Assembly: GCF_000733295.1 (NCBI RefSeq)
Contig: NZ_JPMI01000142.1
Coordinates: 62,001-126,000, forward strand
Direction of reading: 5' to 3'
DNA: 64,000 nucleotides
From: Archangium violaceum Cb vi76
GTDB lineage: Bacteria > Myxococcota > Myxococcia > Myxococcales > Myxococcaceae
Both the position numbers and the translations under genes were made by a program. Shown piece by piece: positions 35,355 to 43,309 of the stretch; the first letter of the stretch is position 1; the number at the start of each line of letters is the position of its first letter. The notes below the pieces were generated by a model that was not told the DNA's origin, made no database searches, and worked only from the letters and a program-made list of their open reading frames with translations.

Positions 35355-36461
35355 ATGAGCAAGAACCTTCGTGGCAACTTCAAGTGGATGGCTGTCGTGA
35401 GTGCGTCCCTTCTCGGCGCCTGCGGCGTGCCGGGGGACGAGACCGCGGCGAATGGCGAGGGACTCGCTCAGGGAGCGCAGGAGCTCGCCGCCCGGGACGT
35501 GTCGGTGCGGCTGTCCGCGAACAAGGCCACCTTCGGCGCCGGCGAGACGGCCTCGGTGACGATCACCCTCACCAACGACTCGCGCCACCCGGTGAAGCTG
35601 CTCAAGTGGTACACGCCCTCCGAGGGCCTCGAGGAGTCGCTCCTCCAGGTGAAGCTCAACGGCGAGGACGTGGAGTTCACCGGCCCGCACTACAAGCGCC
35701 AGGCCGCCTCCGAGAAGGACTTCCTCACCCTGGCCCCCGGCGAGAGCCTGAGCCGCACGCTGGACCTCGGCGAGGTGTATGACCTGTCGCGCACCGGCAG
35801 CTACTCCGTGCGCTTCGAGGTGACCACGGAGAAGCTCCACGGCAACAGCGCCAAGGCCGGCCTGCTCAAGTCCAACGACGTGACCGTGTGGATCGAGGGC
35901 CGCGCCGCTGCCTCCGCCAAGCCCACCGACCCCCCCACGACGATTGGAAGCATCACGTTCAGCGGCCGCTGCTCCACCACGCAGCAGACCACCCTCCTGG
36001 ATGCGATCAACGCGGCCAGCGCCATGGCCAATGACTCGTCGTCCTACCTCAATGGCTCGGCCTCGGGCACGCCGCGCTACACCACCTGGTTCGGCGCCTT
36101 CTCGAGCAGCGGCTGGACCACCGCGAAGACCCACTTCGCCGCCATCAAGGACGCCTTCGACACCAAGCCGATCACCGTCGATTGCAGCTGCAAGAAGAGC
36201 TACTACGCCTACGTCTATCCGAACCAGCCGTACAAGATCTACGTGTGCAGCGCCTTCTGGTCCGCGCCGATGACGGGCACCGACTCCAAGGGCGGCACCC
36301 TCATCCACGAGATGAGCCACTTCACGGCGGTGGCTGGCACGGATGACCACGTCTACGGGCAGAGCGGCGCCAAGAGCCTGGCGATCTCCAACCCCACCAA
36401 CGCGCTCGACAACGCGGACAACCACGAGTACTTCGCCGAGAACACGCCCTACCTGCAGTAG
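35355..36461 (+). CDS. M35 (aspzincin) peptidyl-Lys metalloendopeptidase, lipoprotein-type signal
   Basis: This 368-aa protein has a lipobox-like SLLGAC (Cys23), a beta-rich pro-region (about 45-190, with GETASVTITLTNDS) and a C-terminal peptidase domain. HEMSHF (about 318-323) gives two zinc histidines and GTDDHVYG (about 328-335) the aspartate, the HExxH + GTxDxxYG pattern of aspzincins. The close match to peptidyl-Lys enzymes suggests cleavage before lysine; a secreted protease of this type (protease II) is known from myxobacterium AL-1. The pro-region would keep it inactive until export. AAGGAAG stands eight bases before the ATG. Confidence 0.9.
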   Translation: MSKNLRGNFKWMAVVSASLLGACGVPGDETAANGEGLAQGAQELAARDVSVRLSANKATFGAGETASVTITLTNDSRHPVKLLKWYTPSEGLEESLLQVKLNGEDVEFTGPHYKRQAASEKDFLTLAPGESLSRTLDLGEVYDLSRTGSYSVRFEVTTEKLHGNSAKAGLLKSNDVTVWIEGRAAASAKPTDPPTTIGSITFSGRCSTTQQTTLLDAINAASAMANDSSSYLNGSASGTPRYTTWFGAFSSSGWTTAKTHFAAIKDAFDTKPITVDCSCKKSYYAYVYPNQPYKIYVCSAFWSAPMTGTDSKGGTLIHEMSHFTAVAGTDDHVYGQSGAKSLAISNPTNALDNADNHEYFAENTPYLQ

Positions 36462-36481
36462 TCCCGTGGTATGGGCAGCCC

Positions 36482-36949
36482 ATGCCCAACACGACGATCA
36501 TCGACGGCCTGGACGGACTCCGTGCCCTGGCCGGACAGAAGCTCGGGGCCTCCGAATGGAAGCAGCTGGCGCACGAGGACATCGTGCGCTTCGCGGAGGC
36601 CACCGGGGATTTCCAGTGGATCCACGTGGACCGTGAGCGGTGCGCGCGGGAGTCGCCCTTCGGCGTGCCCATCGCTCATGGTTACTTCAGCGTCTCGCGC
36701 ATCGCCGGGCTGTTCTTCGAGATCGTCGACATCCGGGGTTTCGCCCTGGTGCTCAACTACGGCCTCAACAAGGTCCGCTTCCCCGCTCCCCTCAAGACCG
36801 GCGCCCGCTACCGGCTGAGCCTCGAGCTCAAGGAGCTCAAGGACATTCCCAAGGGCGTCGAGGCCCTGATGCTCGCCACCATCGAGGTGGAGGGCGAGTC
36901 CAAGCCGGCATGTGCCGCGGAAGCGCTCTACCGGTTCATGACGGCGTGA
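36482..36949 (+). CDS. MaoC-like (R)-enoyl-CoA hydratase
   Basis: This 155-aa single hotdog domain has the hydratase-2 motif FAEATGDFQWIHVD (catalytic Asp and His) and GVPIAHGYF. It hydrates trans-2-enoyl-CoA to (R)-3-hydroxyacyl-CoA, or acts on a related branched substrate. It lies 20 bases after the M35 stop but is functionally unrelated. A TATGGG box six bases upstream of the ATG and no Shine-Dalgarno suggest its own promoter and a very short leader. Confidence 0.9.
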   Translation: MPNTTIIDGLDGLRALAGQKLGASEWKQLAHEDIVRFAEATGDFQWIHVDRERCARESPFGVPIAHGYFSVSRIAGLFFEIVDIRGFALVLNYGLNKVRFPAPLKTGARYRLSLELKELKDIPKGVEALMLATIEVEGESKPACAAEALYRFMTA

Positions 36950-37084
36950 GCGGCGGTGGCCTGCTCGCGGACCACGCAGGCCACCCTGTCCCGTAGGCCG
37001 TTGCAGCCCCGGGCTGCCCGCCCGCGGGGCCCGGCCTCACCTTTGGTCGCAGGAGTTCTCCCCGCCCAAGGCCAGGCCCTCCCC

Positions 37085-38041
37085 ATGTCGACGCTCTCCG
37101 CACCGCCCCTCTCCCGTCTGTATCTGCTCGCCTTCGACCACCGGAGCTCTTTCGAGCACTCGCTCCTCGGCCTGTCTGGTCCCCCCACGGACGACGAAGC
37201 GGAGGCCATCCGCCGGATGAAGTTGCTCATCTACACCGGCTTCCTGCTGGCCCTCCGCCAGGGAGGACGGCGCGACGGCAGTGGCATCCTGGTGGACGAG
37301 CACTACGCGACCCACGTGGCGACCCACGTGCTCGAGGACGGGCCCCTCCTGGCCCTGTCCGTGGAGAAGAACGGGCAGGACGAGTTCGACTTCGAATACG
37401 GACAGGACTTCGGCGCGCACGTGGAGACCTTCGACCCGGCCTTCACCAAGGTGATGGTGCGCTACAACCCCGAGGGAGACCCCGAGCGGAATGCCCGGCA
37501 GCGGGAGCGGCTCGCCCACCTGACGGACTGGTTGCAGCAGCGCGGGCGCCGCTTCCTCTTCGAGCTGCGGGTGCCACCCACGGAGGCCCAGCTCGAGGCC
37601 CTCGGAGGAGACCTGGAGCGCTATGAGGCCGAGCTGCGGCCCTCGCTCCTGGTGCGGGCGATGGAGGAGCTGCAGACCGGTGGCGTGGAGCCGGACGTGT
37701 GGAAGCTCGAGGGCCTGGAACGGCCGGAGGACTGCGAGAACGTGGCCCGGCAGGCCCGCGCGGGAGGCAGGGAGCACGTGTCGTGCATCGTGCTCGACCA
37801 CCGCACGGGATGGAAAAGGCTGGAGCGCTGGCTGCAGGTGGCCGGCTCCACGCCGGGCTTCATCGGCTTCTCGCTCGGCCAGACGATCTGGTGGAACCCC
37901 CTCCGGGCCCTGCAGGAGGGACGGAGCACCGCGGCCGAGGCGGCACAGCGGATCTCCGAGAACTACCAGCGTGCGCTCCTCACCTGGGAAAAGGCGGCGC
38001 TGCGCTCCCCGCTTCAGCGGATGGAGGCCTCGCCCACCTGA
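37085..38041 (+). CDS. DUF2090 (IolC C-terminal/DKGP aldolase-like) protein
   Basis: The 318-aa protein begins LYLLAFDHRSSFE, the LAFDHR motif of the aldolase-like DUF2090 domain. Further markers are GILVDEHYAT, LSVEKNGQDEFDF, MVRYNPEGD, FELRVPPTEAQLE, WKLEGLE and a final IGFSLGQTIWWNPL. In inositol catabolism this domain, usually fused behind the IolC kinase, cleaves 2-deoxy-5-keto-gluconate 6-phosphate. Here it stands alone with no iol genes nearby, so the substrate is uncertain. The ATG at 37085 is selected by the family N-terminus. Its 3' end overlaps the converging acetyltransferase gene by 28 bases. Confidence 0.88.
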   Translation: MSTLSAPPLSRLYLLAFDHRSSFEHSLLGLSGPPTDDEAEAIRRMKLLIYTGFLLALRQGGRRDGSGILVDEHYATHVATHVLEDGPLLALSVEKNGQDEFDFEYGQDFGAHVETFDPAFTKVMVRYNPEGDPERNARQRERLAHLTDWLQQRGRRFLFELRVPPTEAQLEALGGDLERYEAELRPSLLVRAMEELQTGGVEPDVWKLEGLERPEDCENVARQARAGGREHVSCIVLDHRTGWKRLERWLQVAGSTPGFIGFSLGQTIWWNPLRALQEGRSTAAEAAQRISENYQRALLTWEKAALRSPLQRMEASPT

Positions 38042-38874
38042 AGCCCATGGGCCATTTCCAGTTGGGAGAGCGCATGCCGCCGCAGGCCATTGGCGGCGAA
38101 GAAGGCGGCACCCAGGTGCTCGGGAAGGATGACCTGGGTCCTCCAGCGGCGGCCCGGCAGCCGGGCCGCGAGCGCCCGCAGGAGGCGGCTCCCCTCACCT
38201 CGCCGGCGCTGGTCCCCGGCCACCACCAGGGAGCGAATCATCACGTCCTGGGGCCCGGCCTCGAGAATCACGGCCACGGCCGCACCCAGGCGGAAGGCCC
38301 GCGCGGGAGCCGTGAGCCCGGCCAGGGTCTCCGGCGCGAGCTGCCAGGGAAGCCCGGGCTCGCCATCCCGTAGAACCGCCGCCAGCGCGGTGGACAGGGG
38401 AATCTCCTCCAGTGGCGCGGCGTGCTCCGGAAGCGTCCCTTCCCACCCCACGAGCCGGCGGCGGACCTGGAAGCCCTCGCGCTCATAGAGCGCCACCGCG
38501 GGGGCGTTGCTCTCGATGACCTCCAGCAGCATCGAGCGATCTCCCCGGCCCCGTGCCTCGTCGAGCAGCCTGTGCACCAGCGCACGGCCCACCCCGGTGC
38601 GCCTCGCTCCGGGCACGATGGCCATGGCGGCCACCCGGCTCGTGTCTCCCCGGCGGGCCACGAGCGCCAGCGCCTCCACCCGGCCCTCGCGCATCACCAC
38701 CAGACTGTCGGTGAGGTGCACGTGCTCGGTGCGCACCCGCTGCTCGAAGGCGCGCACATCCCCGGAGATGGGCACCACATACCCGGCGAAACAGGCCGCG
38801 AAGCCCTCGGCGAGCCTGTCGAATGGAACGGAAGTCGCGGAGGAGATCTCGGGAGCGGACATGCCGGCCATCAT
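38014..38874 (-). CDS. GNAT acetyltransferase with two GNAT-like halves
   Basis: The protein is about 286 aa. The first half has a complete acetyl-CoA site (VAAMAIVPGARRTGVGRAL) and the VALYEREGF end motif. The second half repeats the fold less clearly (MIRSLVVAGDQRRRGEGSRL, AAFFAANGLRR), so this is a tandem GNAT in which both halves keep an R/Q-x-x-G-x-G/A-like loop. Substrate unknown. Starts at 38874 (ATGATG) or 38862 are both possible; the longer TTG at 38886 is less likely. It converges on and overlaps the DUF2090 gene. Confidence 0.85.
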   Translation of the reverse strand: MMAGMSAPEISSATSVPFDRLAEGFAACFAGYVVPISGDVRAFEQRVRTEHVHLTDSLVVMREGRVEALALVARRGDTSRVAAMAIVPGARRTGVGRALVHRLLDEARGRGDRSMLLEVIESNAPAVALYEREGFQVRRRLVGWEGTLPEHAAPLEEIPLSTALAAVLRDGEPGLPWQLAPETLAGLTAPARAFRLGAAVAVILEAGPQDVMIRSLVVAGDQRRRGEGSRLLRALAARLPGRRWRTQVILPEHLGAAFFAANGLRRHALSQLEMAHGLQVGEASIR

Positions 38875-39304
38875 AATTCCCGGCAATCGTCCCGGCGAAA
38901 GAACCTCGCCGCGCCTCCCACGTGGAGCCCATGGTGGCGCCGCGGTACGACCGAGCCCCTGGGAGACGAGGTGCTTCCCTGGTCACTCCACGGGCGGAAG
39001 CGCGCGAGCCCCGGACCCCACGGGTGGAAAAAGGACGGTGGAAGAGAACCGCGACACCGTGGTGTTGAAGAGGGCGAAGTGGCCGTGATCCGAAGGATGC
39101 TGCACTCGGCGTACATGTGCGAAGCATCGACATGGCGCCTGGGGCCGCGAAGCCCAAGGGCTGTCGATTCGAATCAACTTTGAAGGTGCATGCACCATCG
39201 CAAGCACGGGACTTACACGAGGGGGGGCGGAGACGCCCCCCTTCGTCGTTGTGCGCCCGGCATGGGCATCGACTCAGAGGAAGAAGTCCTCTCGGAGCGA
39301 GCGC
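38875..39304. other. 430-bp intergenic region with palindromes
   Basis: No credible gene is seen. It contains the perfect palindromes GATTCGAATC (39165-39174) and GGTGCATGCACC (39185-39196) and the GC-rich hairpin listed next. I tested the TTCGAAT segment as a tRNA T-loop; its flanks do not pair. It may hold the promoter of the acetyltransferase gene and perhaps an unrecognised small RNA ending at the hairpin. Confidence 0.5.
39222..39241 (+). terminator. GC-rich hairpin, terminator-like
   Basis: GGGGGGCG pairs perfectly with CGCCCCCC around a GAGA loop, followed by TTCGTCGTTG on the plus strand. It lies 64 bases past the end of the converging minus-strand gene at 39305. With no plus-strand gene before it, it either terminates that minus transcript or an unrecognised plus-strand RNA. 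Confidence 0.5.
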
Positions 39305-40114
39305 TCAGTGGGCGGCGCACCTATTCAGGTCACTTCGCTCCTGAGAGGTGATGAGGCTGGCGTATTTCCACTTCTTCCCCCAGTCGTCCACACACATCAC
39401 GAACTCGCCAGAGTTCCGAGGCCGCTTCGCGCAGAGGGCGATGCGATCGTTGAACGTGCACCCGTCAGCCGGCACCCTGTTGGGCAGGTTCGAGGGGCAC
39501 ACCCTCTCGCCGATCGCCACGCCCGGTCGCAGATCGGAATTCGGGCAATGATCTCGCTCGTCCGCCACCCCGTCGCCGTCGCGGTCCGGCGCGTTGGTGA
39601 GCCGGAGCCCATAGTAACGGGGACCGGGATACGGGTTGTCATCGAACTCGACGATCAACGTGTATGCATTGGCCTCCGTCGGCTGCTGGATGATGCGGAC
39701 GTCTCCGCGCCCGAAGAGCTTCTGGAGACGAAGCGGCCGGCCATCCATCGGCAGCGGGGGATTGAGCTGCTCGAGAACCGATGACGTGTCCTCGAAACGG
39801 ATCTCGTCGGGAACCGGCTCCGACCAGGTGGGGAACCATTCGACCTGGCCCAGGTCGTCCCCCATCACAACGAGGGTGGGGGCATTCCCACCGAAGAAGC
39901 GGCCCACCGCGGCGAAATCGAAGTGATGCCACTGGAGCTGGTTGCCCCGGATGATCAACTGCTCCCTCCCATCAATCAGCGCTTCCACCTCCAGCACGAA
40001 CGGCTCCGCTGCCGGCGGATGGGCGTGCGATGGAGCAGAGAATGCCAGGGTGAGAACCACGGCCCACACGATGTGGAACATCCTTGCCTGGAGCCCATCA
40101 ATACATTGCCTCAT
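39305..40114 (-). CDS. Secreted protein with thrombospondin-type calcium motif
   Basis: The 269-aa protein has an N-terminal signal (MFHIVWAVVLTLAFSAPSHA preceded by 11 residues). GGGGAGG upstream selects the ATG at 40114. The first 170 residues resemble an IPT/beta-sandwich with FVLEVEALIDGREQLIIRG. Next comes DRDGDGVADERDHCP, a thrombospondin type 3 calcium-binding loop, and a Cys-rich tail (six Cys). The Asp-rich loop is common in myxobacterial surface proteins. No catalytic motif; function unknown. Confidence 0.82.
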   Translation of the reverse strand: MRQCIDGLQARMFHIVWAVVLTLAFSAPSHAHPPAAEPFVLEVEALIDGREQLIIRGNQLQWHHFDFAAVGRFFGGNAPTLVVMGDDLGQVEWFPTWSEPVPDEIRFEDTSSVLEQLNPPLPMDGRPLRLQKLFGRGDVRIIQQPTEANAYTLIVEFDDNPYPGPRYYGLRLTNAPDRDGDGVADERDHCPNSDLRPGVAIGERVCPSNLPNRVPADGCTFNDRIALCAKRPRNSGEFVMCVDDWGKKWKYASLITSQERSDLNRCAAH

Positions 40115-40246
40115 CTCCAACCTCCCCAAGAGGGTTGCCCGATGGAGAGCATTCGGTGTGCCAGGGGGAGGCCACTGACCAGGCAGCGCGAGTCGTGTCG
40201 CCGACGGCGAGCAGATGTGGCGGGCGGGTGAACGGTTACATGTCCC

Positions 40247-41365
40247 CTACTCCGAGCGGCAGTCCACCCAGCTCACGCCCGAGCCACGCGTCTCGTTCCA
40301 GATGCGAGGGAGGGCGCTGGCGGCCTTCGGGTGGATGTCGTGGAAGAGGATGATGCCGTGCCGCCACAGCAGCATGAGCGACAGCACGCGCCCGGCGGCC
40401 TTGGTGCCCGAGTTGCTCGCGTGCCAGTCCTGCGAGTCGATGTTCCACAGCATGTTCTTCATTCCGCCGCGCTCCAGCGCCTGGAGGATGCCCGGGTTGC
40501 GCTGGCCGTAGGGCGGGCGGAACAGCGTCAGCTTCGTCTGACCCTCCGGCAGGGTCTCCGCGAGCCTGGAATGGAAGGACTCCATGCCGGCCACCGCGCC
40601 GGCCCACGAGGCGTGGGAGCGGTGCTCCTGGCCGTGCGAGGCGACGCACATGCCCGCGTAGAGCGCCCGGAGCTGCTCCACCGAGGTGGCCTTGCGGCGG
40701 GCCTCGTAGTTGTTGCCGAGCAGGAAGAAGGCGGCGTGGATGCCCTGGGCGCGCAGCTGCTCGGCGAGCGCGTCCGTGCCTCCGCCCTTGGGCGTGGGGC
40801 CGTCATCGAAGGTGAGCAGGAAGCTCCGGTCCGGCATCTCCAGACCGAACCGCTCGGAGGGCGAGAGGGGGAGGATCTCACTCGTCACCTTAGGGAAGAG
40901 CCCCGCCAGGCGGACCAGCTCGGCGACATAGCCCTGGTGGAAGGGCTTCTGCTCGGCGTACCAGGGCGCCAGCTCCGCCGGCAGCTTCGCGAGCCCCGCC
41001 CGCGAGGTGGCGACCATGGCCTCCCAGTCCTTGGGCACCGCGCCCTCGCAGAAGAGCGCCCCGGCGGCACACGTCTCCCGGGCCTTGGCGAAGTTGGTCA
41101 CCACCACCTGCCGCATCCGCGCCTTCCACTTCGACAGGGACGCCGCGTCGCCCGTGGCGGCGTTGCCGGCATCGGCGTCCGCCATGGCCTCGGTGAACAC
41201 GGCGAGCTCGGCGCGGGAGGCCACGTCGAAGGCCTGGGGACTCGTCATGGGCCAGGGCCACTGGGAGCGCTCGGTGAGCGACACCTTGAGGCCCGCCGCA
41301 TGGACGGAAGGGGCAACCAGGACGGAACACAGCAGCGCGGTCAGGAAGCGAAACGGGCGGTACAT
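40247..41365 (-). CDS. Polysaccharide deacetylase (NodB/CE4), secreted
   Basis: The 372-aa protein has a signal peptide (cut after SVHAA), a helical 150-residue N-terminal extension, and a CE4 domain. All five CE4 motifs are visible: LTFDDGPTPKG (catalytic Asp and metal Asp), ASHGQEHRSH (metal histidines), LFRPPYGQRN, WNIDSQDW and IILFHDIHP (catalytic His). It should remove N-acetyl groups from chitin-like or peptidoglycan/exopolysaccharide substrates in the periplasm or outside. The ATG at 41365 gives the signal peptide directly; longer readings do not. Confidence 0.92.
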   Translation of the reverse strand: MYRPFRFLTALLCSVLVAPSVHAAGLKVSLTERSQWPWPMTSPQAFDVASRAELAVFTEAMADADAGNAATGDAASLSKWKARMRQVVVTNFAKARETCAAGALFCEGAVPKDWEAMVATSRAGLAKLPAELAPWYAEQKPFHQGYVAELVRLAGLFPKVTSEILPLSPSERFGLEMPDRSFLLTFDDGPTPKGGGTDALAEQLRAQGIHAAFFLLGNNYEARRKATSVEQLRALYAGMCVASHGQEHRSHASWAGAVAGMESFHSRLAETLPEGQTKLTLFRPPYGQRNPGILQALERGGMKNMLWNIDSQDWHASNSGTKAAGRVLSLMLLWRHGIILFHDIHPKAASALPRIWNETRGSGVSWVDCRSE

Positions 41366-41533
41366 GGAATCCTCTCCTCGTGAGGAGGAATAGCACGCGA
41401 CGTGCCAGCCTCTGTAGGGCGCGCGCGCCTCCGGAATGAGGTGGGCTGGCCGCGTCCCAGGCCCGGTGGGAGGAGGAGGCGTGGCCGGGCGACCACATCG
41501 GGTAGAGTGCGCGTCCCTTCTTCGATTCCCACC

Positions 41534-42946
41534 ATGCCCGCGCCCTCCGAGAACTCCCACTGCCAGTACCACCCCCGAGCCGCCGCCGGGTGGTTCTGCC
41601 CGGCCTGTGACGCGAAGCTGTGCCCCGACTGCGCCGTGGTCGAATCAGTGGCCTCCACCGACCTGCTCTCCTGCGCCCGGTGTGGCGGAGCGGTGGAGGA
41701 ATGGAAGGTGCACCGCTCGCACGCCCCGTTCTCCCGGCGGCTCCTGGGGGCGTGGAAGTACCCGCTGAAGAAGTCGGGACTGATGGCCCTGCTCGCGGTG
41801 GGCGCGGTGGTGGCGCTGTCCCGAGGTGTCTCCGGCATGCTGCCCCTCCTGCCCGGGCTCGTCCCGATCTGCATCTGGCTGGGCAGCTTCTGGGGCTCGA
41901 TCTTCTGGATCGTCCGCGGCACCTCGATGGGCGCCGAGCACTTCACCGCTCCCGACTTCCACGACGTCCATCATGATCTGGTGCGCCCCGCCATCCGCGG
42001 CACGGTGGCCACCGCGCTGCTCTGGCTCCCCGCCATCCTCTTCGCCCTGCTCGTCGAAGATCTGGACCTTCCGGACGCCCTGTTCTGGGTGGTGGTGGTG
42101 CTCGCCACCGTCCTCTACGCCCCCATGGCCCTGATCATCGCGGCCACCGGGGAGAGCACGCTGTCGCTGCTCAACCCCTTCAAGGTCATCGGCATCGGCA
42201 AGCGCCTGGGCTCGGCCTACCTGACGGTCGCGGCCTGGATGGTGCCACTCGCCATGGTGCACGGGGCGTTGATGCTCGTGGCCGCGCAGGTCTACTCGCT
42301 GAGCATCCCCCTCGTGGCCTCGGTGTTGGCGGAGGGCATCTCCCTCTACGTCCCGTTCGTGATGGCACGCATGCTCGGGCTGCTGCTGTACGTGCATGGG
42401 GACCGGGTGGGCTACGGAATCGAGTCCGAGTTCTACGAGCCGGCGCTGCCCGGCGTGAAGCCTCGGGGGAAGAAGCGCGCCGCGCGGGTACCAGCCCAGG
42501 CGCAGCCCGAGGCCCATCAACCGGCGCCCCGCCCGCGCTTCATCGAGCTGGAGCCGGAACCGGCGCCCCGCCCCGCTGCCGCGCCAGAGCCGCTCGAGGC
42601 CCAGGTGGTGAAGGCGGTGGAGACGAACGCGTTGGACCAGGCCCTCGAGCTGTACCGGCGGCTCCCCGAGAACCTGGCGTCGCTGCCCGCCGCCAGCCAT
42701 GTGGCGGTGGGACAGAAGGCGGCGGCGGCGGGCGACTACCCGTTGGCCATCCGAGCCCTGAAGCAGGTGGCCCAGCTCACCCCGGAGGATCCGCTCGCGC
42801 CCAAGGCGTGTGTCATCCTGGCGCGCCTGTATGGGGAGCGGCTCGGAGACGCGGCGAGCGCGCAGAAGCTCTACCGGCACGTGGTGGGCCGCTACCCGGG
42901 GACGGACGCGGCCCGGTTCGCGCAGTCCCGGCTGACGGCGGCGTGA
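41534..42946 (+). CDS. Membrane protein with N-terminal zinc-ribbon pair and C-terminal TPR-like region
   Basis: This 470-aa protein starts with a B-box/zinc-ribbon-like set, CQYH, FCPACDAKLCPDC and SCARCGG, able to bind two zinc ions. Five or six membrane helices span about 85-300 and resemble the DUF4013/YIP1 type of membrane domain (GESTLSLLNPFKVI). A Pro/Ala/Glu-rich linker follows, then about 130 residues of TPR-like helices (YPLAIRALKQVAQLTPEDPL, AQKLYRHVVGRYPGTDAARF). The layout recurs in myxobacteria without known function. The 168-bp divergent gap to the deacetylase has a TAGAGT box at 41503-41508. Confidence 0.82.
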   Translation: MPAPSENSHCQYHPRAAAGWFCPACDAKLCPDCAVVESVASTDLLSCARCGGAVEEWKVHRSHAPFSRRLLGAWKYPLKKSGLMALLAVGAVVALSRGVSGMLPLLPGLVPICIWLGSFWGSIFWIVRGTSMGAEHFTAPDFHDVHHDLVRPAIRGTVATALLWLPAILFALLVEDLDLPDALFWVVVVLATVLYAPMALIIAATGESTLSLLNPFKVIGIGKRLGSAYLTVAAWMVPLAMVHGALMLVAAQVYSLSIPLVASVLAEGISLYVPFVMARMLGLLLYVHGDRVGYGIESEFYEPALPGVKPRGKKRAARVPAQAQPEAHQPAPRPRFIELEPEPAPRPAAAPEPLEAQVVKAVETNALDQALELYRRLPENLASLPAASHVAVGQKAAAAGDYPLAIRALKQVAQLTPEDPLAPKACVILARLYGERLGDAASAQKLYRHVVGRYPGTDAARFAQSRLTAA

Positions 42947-42959
42947 GCCCGGCGCGAGG

Positions 42960-43280
42960 CTACCACCGCAGCAGCGCCACCCCGGTGAGGATGAGCGCGA
43001 CCGCCAGCACGCGCATGGACGAGAAGCTCTCGTGGAAGAACGCGATGCTGAAGACGAGCGTCAGGGCCGCTTCCAGGCCCAGCACCGCGATGTACATGAC
43101 CCCCAGCTCGCCCCGGCGCATCGCGAAGGCCAGGACGACGGCTCCGACCAGGAACAGGGCGAGGAAGGTCAGGGTCGGGAGCAGCCGGGACACCCCTTCC
43201 GAGAGCTTCATGAAGATCCCCCCGCCCGCGAAGCAGACGGCCGAGAGGACCAGCAACACCAGCTCCTTCCAGGACACCAT
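42960..43280 (-). CDS. SMR-like/EamA small membrane transporter lacking the usual membrane Glu
   Basis: The protein is 106 aa with four membrane helices, the size of EmrE. It keeps the SMR landmarks FMKLSEGVSR (KxSEG) and FFHESFSSMR plus the ILTGVALL end. Aligned on KxSEG, the position of EmrE Glu14, which binds proton and substrate, falls on Phe (CFAGGGIFMKLSEG). So drug/proton antiport by the EmrE mechanism is unlikely; ArnE/F-like flippase subunits and some EamA halves share this loss. GAGGG lies eight bases before the ATG. It follows the large histidine kinase gene on the same strand. Confidence 0.82.
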   Translation of the reverse strand: MVSWKELVLLVLSAVCFAGGGIFMKLSEGVSRLLPTLTFLALFLVGAVVLAFAMRRGELGVMYIAVLGLEAALTLVFSIAFFHESFSSMRVLAVALILTGVALLRW

Positions 43281-43309
43281 CAGGACACCCTCAGGACACC
43301 CCGTGGAAG

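Noticed and set aside
39150..39200. tRNA-like T-loop segment (GATTCGAATC)
   Set aside because: The flanking five bases on each side do not pair and no acceptor or anticodon stem can be drawn.
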